From positions 1,240,001 through 1,304,000 of the forward strand of contig NZ_CP064056.1 in assembly GCF_015775975.1 (NCBI RefSeq): DNA of 64,000 nt. The letters run 5' to 3'. The translations under genes were made by a program, and so were the position numbers. This DNA is from Staphylococcus lloydii (GTDB lineage: Bacteria; Bacillota; Bacilli; Staphylococcales; Staphylococcaceae). Of this stretch, positions 13,126 to 21,038 are shown piece after piece. The first letter of the stretch is position 1; each line of letters opens with the position of its first letter. Under the pieces are notes generated by a model, which saw only the letters and a list, made by a program, of their open reading frames with translations, had not been told where the DNA came from and made no database searches.

Positions 13126-13368
13126 TTGAATGTTTTAAATGACAAGGTAGCATATAAAATGTGAAGAGATATAATTCTAGGCTGAAAAATTATACTTAGT
13201 TATTTAAAATGAATGAACACAAGAACAGGTGCTCCCATTAAAAGGAGCCGTTTTACGAGCGTTATTCGTGTTAAAGTGGGTCATTTTATACAACAATTTG
13301 ACCAATTAGGGTGGCAACACGGCATTTCGTCCCTTGTATGATTAATCATCATGCAAGGGTCTTTTTTT
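13126..13368 (+). promoter_or_regulatory. T-box riboswitch upstream of hisS-aspS
   Basis: A tRNA-sensing leader. The T-box core reads AGGGTGGCAACACGG at 13308-13322, and a terminator stem (CCCTTG at 13331-13336 with CAAGGG at 13354-13359, then T7) follows. Stem I spans roughly 13126-13223, with an AGAGA motif, a distal hairpin (TATAATT with AATTATA) and a specifier region GAACACAAG. CAC at 13218-13220 would be the His codon. The tRNA-end pairing base is C13315, which fits a G73 tRNA; see findings. Uncharged tRNA binding should favour read-through. Confidence 0.88.
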
Positions 13369-13391
13369 ATTTCAGACAAGGAGAGATGAGT

Positions 13392-14654
13392 ATGATAAAT
13401 ATTCCAAGAGGAACCCAAGATATACTACCAACTGAATCTAAAAAATGGCGTTATATCGAACGTCGTTTAGAAGAATTAATGACTTTATATAATTATGAGG
13501 AATTACGCACACCTATCTTTGAAAGCACTGAATTATTCGCGCGTGGTGTAGGGGATTCTACTGACGTGGTACAAAAAGAAATGTACACATTCAAAGATAA
13601 AGGCGATCGCAGTATCACGTTACGACCAGAAGGAACTGCTGCTGTAGTTAGATCTTATATTGAAAATAAAATGCAGGGTTATGCTAACCAACCAATTAAA
13701 CTTTATTACTTAGGGCCTATGTTCCGTTATGAACGTAAACAAAAAGGGCGTTATCGTCAATTCACTCAATTTGGTGTTGAAGCAATCGGAGCTGAAAACC
13801 CAAGTATAGATGCAGAAGTTTTAGCAATGGCAGTACACATTTATGAGTCATTTGGTTTACAACACTTAAAACTAGTTATTAACAGTATCGGAGATATCGA
13901 ATCTCGAAAAGAATATAATGATGCTTTAGTTAAACATTTTGAACCTGTAATAGGCGACTTTTGTAGCGATTGTCAATCAAGATTACACACAAATCCAATG
14001 AGAATACTTGATTGTAAAGTAGATAAAGATAAAGAAGCAGTGAAAAATGCGCCACGCATTACCGAATATTTAAATGAAGCATCTACGAAATATTACAATG
14101 AAGTAAAACAACACTTAGATCGTCTTGGTATTCGTTATGAAGAAGATCCTAATTTAGTTAGAGGTTTAGATTACTATACGCATACTGCCTTTGAGCTAAT
14201 GATTGATAATCCTAATTATGACGGCGCAATCACGACACTTTGTGGTGGTGGACGCTACAATGGATTACTAGAATTATTAGACGGACCAAATCAAACGGGT
14301 ATTGGTTTCGCATTAAGTATTGAAAGATTATTATTAGCTCTTGAAGAAGAAAATATCGAATTAGATGTAGATAATGATTTTGATTTATTTATTGTTACTA
14401 TGGGCAAAGAAGCTGATGATTATGCCGTTAAATTATTAAACGATTTACGTAAACAAGGTATAAAAGCAGACAAAGATTACATGGATCGTAAAATTAAAGG
14501 TCAAATGAAACAAGCGGACCGCTTAAATGCAGATTATACTATCGTTATTGGTGACCAAGAGTTAGAAAATAATGAAGTAGCCATTAAGGACATGACGACA
14601 GGTGAAAGTGAGTCAATTCAATTAGATAGTGTAGCATCATACTTTAATAAATAA
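13392..14654 (+). CDS. hisS: Histidine-tRNA ligase
   Basis: A 420-residue class II synthetase. Visible are RGTQDILP at the N-terminus, motif 2 region MFRYERKQKGRYRQFTQFG, the HisRS-specific LVRGLDYYTHTAFE and motif 3 TGIGFALSIERLLLAL, then an anticodon-binding domain (IKADKDYMDRKIKGQMKQADR). AAGGAGAG (about 13378-13385) selects ATG 13392 (MINIPRGTQ) over ATG 13386; open frame further upstream lies inside the T-box terminator. aspS follows 12 bases later in the same operon. Confidence 0.97.
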   Translation: MINIPRGTQDILPTESKKWRYIERRLEELMTLYNYEELRTPIFESTELFARGVGDSTDVVQKEMYTFKDKGDRSITLRPEGTAAVVRSYIENKMQGYANQPIKLYYLGPMFRYERKQKGRYRQFTQFGVEAIGAENPSIDAEVLAMAVHIYESFGLQHLKLVINSIGDIESRKEYNDALVKHFEPVIGDFCSDCQSRLHTNPMRILDCKVDKDKEAVKNAPRITEYLNEASTKYYNEVKQHLDRLGIRYEEDPNLVRGLDYYTHTAFELMIDNPNYDGAITTLCGGGRYNGLLELLDGPNQTGIGFALSIERLLLALEEENIELDVDNDFDLFIVTMGKEADDYAVKLLNDLRKQGIKADKDYMDRKIKGQMKQADRLNADYTIVIGDQELENNEVAIKDMTTGESESIQLDSVASYFNK

Positions 14655-14666
14655 GGAGAATATTAT

Positions 14667-16433
14667 ATGAGTAAACGAACAACATACTGCGGATTAGTTA
14701 CAGAATCATTATTAGATCAAGAAGTGACATTAAAAGGTTGGGTTCATAACCGTAGAGACTTAGGTGGATTAATATTTATTGATTTAAGAGACCGTGAAGG
14801 TTATGTACAAATTGTCTTCAACCCATCATTCTCGGAAGAAGCATTACAAATAGCTGAATCAATACGTTCAGAATATGTTGTGGAAGTAACAGGTCTTGTG
14901 AAAAAAAGAGACCCAGAAACGGTAAATCCTAAGATTGCTACGGGTCAAGTTGAAGTGCAAGTTTCTGATATTAATGTTATTAATAAAGCAGAAACGCCAC
15001 CATTTTCTTTAAATGAAGAAAATCAAAATGTAGACGAAAATATTCGATTGAAATACAGATATTTAGACTTAAGAAGACAAGAATTAGCTCAAACTTTCAA
15101 GATGCGTCATCAAACAACTAAAGCAGTGCGTAATTACTTAGACGATGCTGGTTTTTATGATATCGAAACACCTGTATTAACAAAATCAACACCTGAAGGC
15201 GCACGTGACTACTTAGTTCCTTCACGTGTACATGACGGTGAATTTTATGCATTACCACAATCACCACAAATATTTAAACAGTTATTGATGATAAGTGGTT
15301 TTGACAAATACTACCAAATTGTTAAATGTTTCAGAGACGAAGACTTACGTGCTGATAGACAACCAGAATTTACTCAAATCGATATTGAAATGAGCTTTGT
15401 CGATCAAGAAGACGTTATTGAGATGGGCGAAGAAATGTTGAAGAAAGTCGTAAAAGACGTCAAAGGCGTAGACTTACAAGAACAATTCCCACGAATGACT
15501 TACGATGAAGCGATGAGAAGATTTGGTTCAGATAAACCAGATACACGTTTCGATATGGAATTAATCGATGTTTCTGAACTAGGAAAAGTGATGGACTTTA
15601 AAGTATTTAATAGTGCAGTTGAAAGTGGCGGACAAGTTAAAGCCATCGTTGCTAAAGGTGCTGCTGATCAATACACACGTAAAGATATAGATGGATTAAC
15701 TGAATTTGTGAATATTTATGGTGCAAAAGGTTTAGCATGGGTTAAAGTTGTAGAAGATGGTGTAAGCGGGCCAATCGGACGCTTCTTTGAAGATGATCAT
15801 ATTGCTACATTGCAAAATTTAACTGGTGCTGAAGCAGGCGACTTGGTATTATTCGTAGCAGATTCACAAAGTGTTGTAGCGCAAAGTTTAGGTGCGTTAC
15901 GTGTGAAATTAGCTAGAGAATTAGGATTAATTGATGAAAGTAAATTAAACTTCTTATGGGTGACTGATTGGCCATTATTAGAATACGATGAAGATGCTAA
16001 AAGATATGCAGCAGCACATCATCCATTCACAGCACCAAAAGATGACCACATAGATAAATTATCTACTGAACCTGAAAATGTTCAAGCTAAAGCATATGAC
16101 ATTGTGTTAAATGGTTATGAGCTTGGTGGCGGTTCAATAAGAATTCATGATGGTGACTTACAAGCTAAAATGTTCGAAGCTTTAGGTTTCACAGAAGAAC
16201 AAACAAGAGAACAATTTGGTTTCTTATTAGATGCATTCAAATATGGTGCACCACCACACGGCGGAATAGCTTTAGGTCTTGATAGATTAGTAATGCTATT
16301 AACTAATAGAACTAATCTTAGAGATACAATTGCATTCCCTAAAACTGCATCGGCTACATGTTTACTAACTGATGCACCAAGCGAAGTATCTGACAAGCAA
16401 CTAGAAGAATTATCATTACGCATTAGACATTAA
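14667..16433 (+). CDS. aspS: Aspartate-tRNA ligase
   Basis: A 588-residue bacterial-type AspRS. An N-terminal OB-fold anticodon-binding domain ([21 protein letters not shown]) is followed by the class II core ([22 protein letters not shown], motif 3 [13 protein letters not shown]) with the bacterial GAD insertion around 300-410. AAGGAG precedes ATG 14667. Co-transcription with hisS places it under the same T-box. Confidence 0.97.
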   Translation: MSKRTTYCGLVTESLLDQEVTLKGWVHNRRDLGGLIFIDLRDREGYVQIVFNPSFSEEALQIAESIRSEYVVEVTGLVKKRDPETVNPKIATGQVEVQVSDINVINKAETPPFSLNEENQNVDENIRLKYRYLDLRRQELAQTFKMRHQTTKAVRNYLDDAGFYDIETPVLTKSTPEGARDYLVPSRVHDGEFYALPQSPQIFKQLLMISGFDKYYQIVKCFRDEDLRADRQPEFTQIDIEMSFVDQEDVIEMGEEMLKKVVKDVKGVDLQEQFPRMTYDEAMRRFGSDKPDTRFDMELIDVSELGKVMDFKVFNSAVESGGQVKAIVAKGAADQYTRKDIDGLTEFVNIYGAKGLAWVKVVEDGVSGPIGRFFEDDHIATLQNLTGAEAGDLVLFVADSQSVVAQSLGALRVKLARELGLIDESKLNFLWVTDWPLLEYDEDAKRYAAAHHPFTAPKDDHIDKLSTEPENVQAKAYDIVLNGYELGGGSIRIHDGDLQAKMFEALGFTEEQTREQFGFLLDAFKYGAPPHGGIALGLDRLVMLLTNRTNLRDTIAFPKTASATCLLTDAPSEVSDKQLEELSLRIRH

Positions 16434-16453
16434 TTAAATGTAAGTTTAAATTC

Positions 16454-16481
16454 TTGCCATTACAAAAAAATGTGGTATGAT
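16454..16481 (+). promoter_or_regulatory. Promoter of the 6S RNA gene
   Basis: TTGCCA (16454-16459), a 16-base spacer and TATGAT (16476-16481), predicting a start near 16488, at the beginning of the folded RNA. Confidence 0.7.
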
Positions 16482-16487
16482 GTATTC

Positions 16488-16720
16488 ATAAGATAGTCAT
16501 CTGTAATGTTCGTATGTTTGCTTTTTAATTTGGGCCTAACACTCTTTGATCAGGGAGCCCAATGGGTTTTCTTGTAGCGCAAACGCCTCTCAAGGAGGAC
16601 TTGCAAAACAAGAAACAGGGCACCCACCTGTATATAGCAGGCCGAATGATCAAGCTACTTATAACTACGGCATTTACGGACTCTATCGGTACGCAAGACT
16701 TAGGTCTTGCGTATTTTTTT
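16488..16720 (+). ncRNA. ssrS: 6S RNA
   Basis: A 230-base RNA gene between aspS and tcdA, the same place as the 6S-1 RNA gene bsrA in Bacillus subtilis. The closing stem pairs GATAG (16492-16496) with CTATC (16683-16687), and CTGTAATG with the CATTTACGG segment at 16671-16679. Its own promoter precedes it, and a terminator (ACGCAAGAC at 16691-16699 with GTCTTGCGT at 16704-16712, then T7) ends it. 6S RNA mimics an open promoter and sequesters sigma-A RNA polymerase. An open frame of 61 codons across it is incidental. Confidence 0.85.
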
Positions 16721-16806
16721 GTCTAAATTAAAATTATGAGTAAAAATATTAGTGAATTTCATGTATAATCTTAACTATTAAAATAGAGAAAAAGAGGAGC
16801 ATTTTT

Positions 16807-17577
16807 ATGAAGCATCAATTTTCAAGAAATGAATTGGCTTATGGTCAAGAAGGTTTGGATTTATTAAAAGAACAAACCGTAGTTGTACTAGGGGTTGGCG
16901 GTGTAGGTTCATTTGCTGCTGAAGCTTTAGCACGAACTAACATAGGTCATATTATACTGATTGATAAAGATGATGTTGATATTACAAACGTAAACCGTCA
17001 GTTACATGCTTTAACGTCTACAATAGGTCAAAGCAAAGTGACATTAATGGAAGAACGTATAAAATTAATAAACCCGGACTGTAAAGTAACTTCATTGCAC
17101 ATGTTCTATACAGAAGATACTTACGAAGAATTATTCGAACAATACGATATAGATTACTTTATAGATGCGAGTGACACTATAATGTATAAAGTACATTTAA
17201 TGGAACAGTGTTTAAATAGAGGTATTAAAGTGATTTCAAGTATGGGTGCAGCCAATAAAACAGATCCTACAAGATTTCAAATTGAAGATATTTCTAAAAC
17301 ACACACCGACAGAATGGCTAGAATAATTCGTCAGAAATTAAAAAAGAAGGGCATTCGCAAAGGGATACCTGTAGTATTTTCGGATGAAAGTCCAATCATT
17401 ATTAGAGAAGATGTAAAGGCGACAGTAGGTGATGAAAATGCGCCGACTAGAAAAGCGCAAATACCACCATCTTCCAATGCATTTGTGCCAAGCGTTGTCG
17501 GCTTGATATGTGCAAGTTTTGTAATAAATGATATTTTGAAAGATATTCCGGTTACAAGAATAAAAGACAAAGGCTAA
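16807..17577 (+). CDS. tcdA: tRNA threonylcarbamoyladenosine dehydratase
   Basis: A 256-residue E1-like (ThiF/MoeB/HesA family) enzyme that cyclises t6A37 in tRNA to ct6A using ATP. The nucleotide-binding Rossmann segment VVVLGVGGVGSFAAEALAR (about 26-44) and IDKDDVDITNVNRQ are clear. The partner in Bacillus is also named YrvM. AAGAGGAG precedes ATG 16807. It is followed by a terminator shared with rarA on the other strand. Confidence 0.92.
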   Translation: MKHQFSRNELAYGQEGLDLLKEQTVVVLGVGGVGSFAAEALARTNIGHIILIDKDDVDITNVNRQLHALTSTIGQSKVTLMEERIKLINPDCKVTSLHMFYTEDTYEELFEQYDIDYFIDASDTIMYKVHLMEQCLNRGIKVISSMGAANKTDPTRFQIEDISKTHTDRMARIIRQKLKKKGIRKGIPVVFSDESPIIIREDVKATVGDENAPTRKAQIPPSSNAFVPSVVGLICASFVINDILKDIPVTRIKDKG

Positions 17578-17591
17578 CGCCAATTACTAAT

Positions 17592-17637
17592 TAAAAAAAC
17601 CGTTACTGCTCCTCAAAAAGGTAGTAACGGTTTTTTT
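17592..17637. terminator. Bidirectional terminator between tcdA and rarA
   Basis: An inverted repeat with core AACCGTTACT and AGTAACGGTT, flanked by A-run and T-run, lies between two converging genes and can serve both strands. Confidence 0.9.
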
Positions 17638-17640
17638 GTG

Positions 17641-18924
17641 TTATTTTGAATTTTGTTGTTGTGCTTTAGTAATATTTTCATAAATCGACTTAAATTGTTG
17701 TTCAGATTTCGAAGTTGTTTTTGGTTCATAATAAATTTTATTTTTAAGTTTATCTGGTAAATATTGCTGTGCTATAAATCCACTTTCGTGACTATGAGGA
17801 TACTGATAACCTATAGCTCGACCTAATTCTTTAGCTCCTGCATAGTGACCATCTTTTAAATGGTCAGGTATTTGTCCAACATTGCCTTTTCTAATATCTG
17901 AAAGTGCATTATCAATAGAGGATATCGCAGAGTTTGATTTAGGTGATAAGCATAACTCAATCACAGCCTGACTTAATGGGATACGTGCTTCAGGGAATCC
18001 AAGTCTTTCGGCCGCATCAATTGCAGCTAATGTGCGTTGACCTGCATTAGGAGAAGCTAAACCAATATCTTCGAAACTTATAACAAGTAAGCGACGCGCA
18101 ATCGTCGGTAAATCGCCAGCTTCGATTAATCGTGCAAGATAGTGCAACGCAGCATTCACGTCACTACCACGAATTGATTTCTGAAACGCACTCATTACGT
18201 CATAATGCATATCCCCATCTTTATCGCTTAGAAAAGCACCACGTTGCAAGCAATCTTTTGCGTCTTGTAATGTAATATGGCGTACGTCTTCATCTACCTT
18301 TGAACTTAAGACAGCTAATTCTAAGGCGTTCAAGGCACTTCTAACGTCTCCTTGGCTTTGTGTTGAGAAATATTCCATAGCATCGTCGTCGACTTGAGCA
18401 TTATAGCTTTTTAATCCTCTTTTATCGTCCTCTAACGCTCGTTTAAGCGCTAAATTGACATCTTCGTCTGTTAATGGATATAATTCGAATATTTGTGCTC
18501 TTGAACGTATTGCTGGATTTATTGCATGATAAGGGTTTGAAGTTGTCGCACCAATCAATACTATTTTGCCGTTTTCTAAATGGGGAAGTAAAAAGTCTTG
18601 CTTAGTTTTATCTAATCGATGAATCTCATCTAATAATAAAATGACTTGGCCAGACATTTTAGCTTCTTCAACTATAAGTTGCATATCTTTTTTTGTATTA
18701 GAAACAGCATTTAACTGTCTGAATTTATATTGCGTACTCCCAGCAATTGCTTTAGCAATGCTCGTTTTACCTATGCCTGGTGGTCCATAAAAAATCATTG
18801 ATGATAATCGCTTAGTGTCTACCATTCTTCTAATAATTCCAGTTGGACCGACTAAATGTTGTTGGGAAATAATTTCGTCTATATTTTCTGGACGCATTCT
18901 TGCAGCTAATGGTTCATTAGTCAC
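17641..18924 (-). CDS. rarA: Replication-associated recombination ATPase RarA (MgsA)
   Basis: A 427-residue AAA+ ATPase related to the clamp loader and RuvB, acting at stalled or gapped replication forks. Walker A GPPGIGKTS is at 47-55, Walker B LLLDEIHRL near 96-104, sensor 1 is in IGATTSNPYHAI and the arginine finger in AIRSRAQIF. The C-terminal half carries the tetramerisation domain (YQYPH, QQYLPDKL). Start is GTG (reverse strand, 18924), with AAAGGTG upstream. It converges on tcdA and diverges from cymR. Confidence 0.95.
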   Translation of the reverse strand: MTNEPLAARMRPENIDEIISQQHLVGPTGIIRRMVDTKRLSSMIFYGPPGIGKTSIAKAIAGSTQYKFRQLNAVSNTKKDMQLIVEEAKMSGQVILLLDEIHRLDKTKQDFLLPHLENGKIVLIGATTSNPYHAINPAIRSRAQIFELYPLTDEDVNLALKRALEDDKRGLKSYNAQVDDDAMEYFSTQSQGDVRSALNALELAVLSSKVDEDVRHITLQDAKDCLQRGAFLSDKDGDMHYDVMSAFQKSIRGSDVNAALHYLARLIEAGDLPTIARRLLVISFEDIGLASPNAGQRTLAAIDAAERLGFPEARIPLSQAVIELCLSPKSNSAISSIDNALSDIRKGNVGQIPDHLKDGHYAGAKELGRAIGYQYPHSHESGFIAQQYLPDKLKNKIYYEPKTTSKSEQQFKSIYENITKAQQQNSK

Positions 18925-19010
18925 GTTGTTTCACACCTTTCTAATTCTATATTAACGCAAAAAATGATACTATGGGAATATATAAGTATTCGATTAAGTG
19001 AGGTTATATT

Positions 19011-19430
19011 ATGAAGATTTCTACTAAAGGAAGATACGGACTAACTTTAATGATTTCCTTAGCCAAAAAAGAAGGGCAAGGTTGCGTTTCATTAAAATCT
19101 ATAGCAGAAGAAAATAGTCTAAGTGATTTATATTTAGAACAACTTGTTGGTCCGCTAAGAAATGCTGGATTAATACGTAGTGTACGTGGCGCTAAAGGTG
19201 GTTACCAATTAAGAGTACCAGCTGAAGAAATAAGTGCAGGGGATATTATTCGACTGTTAGAAGGCCCCATCACTTTCGTTGAAAGCATCGAATCTGAGCC
19301 ACCAGCACAAAAACAATTATGGATTAGAATGCGCGATGCAGTAAGAGATGTGCTTGATAATACTACGCTTAAGTATTTAGCAGAATATAAAGAAACAGAC
19401 AATTTAGATGGCTACATGTTCTATATTTAA
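19011..19430 (+). CDS. cymR: Rrf2-family cysteine metabolism repressor CymR
   Basis: A 139-residue Rrf2 winged-helix regulator. MKISTKGRYGLTLMISLAKK starts the helix-turn-helix domain, and GAKGGYQLRVPAEEISAGD is the wing region. No cysteine cluster for an Fe-S centre is present, unlike IscR or NsrR, which fits CymR, the repressor of cysteine and sulfur assimilation that senses O-acetylserine through CysK. The nearby cysteine desulfurase and mnmA make the sulfur theme consistent. GAGG lies before ATG 19011. Confidence 0.9.
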   Translation: MKISTKGRYGLTLMISLAKKEGQGCVSLKSIAEENSLSDLYLEQLVGPLRNAGLIRSVRGAKGGYQLRVPAEEISAGDIIRLLEGPITFVESIESEPPAQKQLWIRMRDAVRDVLDNTTLKYLAEYKETDNLDGYMFYI

Positions 19431-19448
19431 AATAATTAAAATTATAAT

Positions 19449-19473
19449 GTTTATATCTTAATTAATGTGGTAA
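19449..19473 (+). promoter_or_regulatory. Candidate sigma-B promoter for the CsbD-like gene
   Basis: GTTTAT (19449-19454), a 13-base spacer and TGGTAA (19468-19473) match the staphylococcal sigma-B pattern (GWTTWW, 12-15 bases, GGGWWW) at 11 of 12 positions. CsbD of Bacillus is a sigma-B-dependent stress protein, so the position makes sense. Confidence 0.45.
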
Positions 19474-19508
19474 TTATATATTATGTACACATTAAGGAGG
19501 TTATATTA

Positions 19509-19691
19509 ATGGCTGATGAAAACAAATTCGAACAAGCTAAAGGTAACGTTAAAGAAACAATAGGAAACGTTACTGATGATGATAAACTTGAACAAGAAGG
19601 TAAGAAAGACAAAAGTTCAGGTAAAGCTAAAGAAGTTGTAGAAAATGCAAAAGATAAAGCTAACGATGTAATCGATAAATTTAAAAAATAA
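19509..19691 (+). CDS. CsbD family stress protein
   Basis: A 60-residue, very hydrophilic, Lys/Glu/Asp-rich protein. The segment [20 protein letters not shown] is the CsbD-family signature (QxKGxxKExxG). Biochemical role is unknown; in Bacillus the family is induced by sigma-B in general stress. AAGGAGG (19495-19501) sets ATG 19509; an in-frame upstream start at 19467 has no such site. A second small acidic protein gene follows after 33 bases, probably in the same transcript. Confidence 0.88.
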   Translation: MADENKFEQAKGNVKETIGNVTDDDKLEQEGKKDKSSGKAKEVVENAKDKANDVIDKFKK

Positions 19692-19724
19692 TTATTAGAT
19701 TGAACAACAAAGGAGCAGATTATT

Positions 19725-19892
19725 ATGGCAGAGAATTTCTTCGATAAAGCAAAAGAAGCAGCAAAAAACGTATCAGACAAATTAAAAGAAACTGATAACG
19801 AAAAAGCAAAACAAGCTAGTGAACAAATTGATAAATTCACTGGTGGTAGTGACAAAGAAGAAAATGACAACAAAGACGACGATAAAAAATAA
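19725..19892 (+). CDS. Small hydrophilic protein, 55 residues, unknown function
   Basis: ATG 19725 with AAGGAG (19710-19715) opens a 55-codon frame ending at TAA 19890-19892. The product is highly charged. It has a predicted amphipathic helix (FFDKAKEAAKNVSDKLKE), a second helix ending in IDKFTGG, and an acidic-lysine tail. No family can be assigned with confidence; the helix-IDKFTGG layout vaguely recalls small CsbD-like or MT0933-type stress or antitoxin proteins. It lies 33 bases after the CsbD-like gene and shares its terminator region. Confidence 0.75.
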   Translation: MAENFFDKAKEAAKNVSDKLKETDNEKAKQASEQIDKFTGGSDKEENDNKDDDKK

Positions 19893-19947
19893 CCAATAAA
19901 AAAATTCCTACAGCATAATAAGTGCTGTAGGAATTTTTTTATTGGTT
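19891..19947. terminator. Perfect 25-bp inverted repeat, bidirectional terminator
   Basis: 19891-19915 and 19923-19947 are exact reverse complements with a 7-base loop. The A-run and T-run inside each arm let it end transcripts from both directions. Its outer ends overlap the stop codon of the 55-residue gene and that of the reverse-strand monooxygenase. Confidence 0.9.
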
Positions 19948-20946
19948 ATTCATTTCTGAAACTAAGTTATTTAATCTCTTGTATGAATCTAATTGAGCTT
20001 CTTGATCATAAATATAACTAATAGCCATTAATTCATCTATATCGCCATTTTCTGCAATAAATGATTTAAGCTTATCTTTGACTGTTGCTTCAGAACCAAT
20101 AAGTGATTGTGACATACGTTGTTTTGCTAATTCAAATTCTCTAGGAGTAAGCAATCCTTGTAAATCATCTGTTGGTGGTTGAACGGGTTGCATTCTGCCA
20201 CGTGTAATACTCACCATGACTTGGGCCTGAGTTGAAGCTAAATATTCGGCTTGTGCATCTGTGTCGGCCACGATCGCATTTAAACAAACTATCATATAAG
20301 GTTTATCTAAAACATCAGAGGGTTCGAATAATGATTTATATATTTCCATGGCATCTTGCATCTGTTGAGGAGCAAAATGACCAGCAAATACATATGGTAA
20401 GCCTTTACGAGCTGCTAAATGAGCCGAATCAGTTGAAGAACCTAAAATATAAAGTGGTACATTTTTATCTACTGCTGGATAAGCACGAACATAGCCTTGT
20501 TGATTGGCTGGTCCAAAATAAGTCGCAAGTTGCTCAACTTCTTCTGGAAATTCGTATACACCATTATGTTGATCGCGTCGTAAAGCGCTAGCAGTCATCA
20601 TGTCTGTACCAGGTGCTCTACCAAGTCCTAAATCCACACGATTTGGGAATACGGTTGCCATTGTACCAAATTGCTCTGCAACGATTAATGGCGCATGATT
20701 AGGCAACATAATACCTCCAGATCCAACTTTAATAGATTGTGTATGTTCTAGTGTATGTTGAATCAATAATGCTGTGGCCGAGCTAACTAAATTAGGCGCA
20801 TTGTGGTGTTCGGCAATCCAATATCTTTCAAAATCAAGTTTTTCAAGGTTTTGAGCCAATTTAACCATATCATCAATTGCGTCTTTATCTGTCTGTCCTT
20901 CTCTAACAGGTGCAAGATTTAGCGCGGATAACTTTATTTCTGTCAT
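19939..20946 (-). CDS. Luciferase-like (LLM class) flavin-dependent monooxygenase
   Basis: A 335-residue TIM-barrel flavoprotein of the bacterial luciferase superfamily. LSALNLAPVREGQ at the N-terminus, RYWIAEHHN (about 41-49), GSGGIMLPNHAPL and LGRAPGTD are typical of the alkanal monooxygenase-like group that uses FMNH2 from a partner reductase. The substrate is unknown. AAGGAGG is correctly placed before ATG on the reverse strand (20946). It diverges from the ABC-F gene; a TATACT on its strand (20987-20982) preceded by TGT may be its -10 box. Confidence 0.85.
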   Translation of the reverse strand: MTEIKLSALNLAPVREGQTDKDAIDDMVKLAQNLEKLDFERYWIAEHHNAPNLVSSATALLIQHTLEHTQSIKVGSGGIMLPNHAPLIVAEQFGTMATVFPNRVDLGLGRAPGTDMMTASALRRDQHNGVYEFPEEVEQLATYFGPANQQGYVRAYPAVDKNVPLYILGSSTDSAHLAARKGLPYVFAGHFAPQQMQDAMEIYKSLFEPSDVLDKPYMIVCLNAIVADTDAQAEYLASTQAQVMVSITRGRMQPVQPPTDDLQGLLTPREFELAKQRMSQSLIGSEATVKDKLKSFIAENGDIDELMAISYIYDQEAQLDSYKRLNNLVSEMNNQ

Positions 20947-20985
20947 TTTAGTATCCTCCTTAGTAATAACTAATAATTGAAAGTA

Positions 20986-21001
20986 TAACAGGCGACTGTT
21001 A
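20986..21001. promoter_or_regulatory. Palindromic operator candidate
   Basis: TAACAG (20986-20991) and CTGTTA (20996-21001) form a perfect 6-bp dyad around GCGA. It touches the probable reverse-strand -10 box and lies 2 bases upstream of the forward -35 box. The regulator is unknown. Confidence 0.35.
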
Positions 21002-21003
21002 AC

Positions 21004-21032
21004 TTGCGTAAAAAATTGCTCACTGGTATAAT
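21004..21032 (+). promoter_or_regulatory. Promoter of the ABC-F gene
   Basis: TTGCGT (21004-21009), a 17-base spacer and TATAAT (21027-21032) with an upstream TGG (extended -10). The predicted start near 21039 gives a 175-base untranslated leader. Confidence 0.75.
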
Positions 21033-21038
21033 GTAGTA

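Noticed and set aside
13311-13391. Upstream extension of the hisS frame by 27 codons
   Set aside because: The extension would translate the T-box terminator; a good Shine-Dalgarno stands before ATG 13392, and the family starts there.
16546-16731. 61-codon open frame with a potential start
   Set aside because: It lies inside the 6S RNA, crosses its terminator stem and has no ribosome binding site.
20232-20591. 119-codon forward frame opposite the monooxygenase
   Set aside because: It is fully antisense to a conserved gene, without promoter or ribosome binding site.
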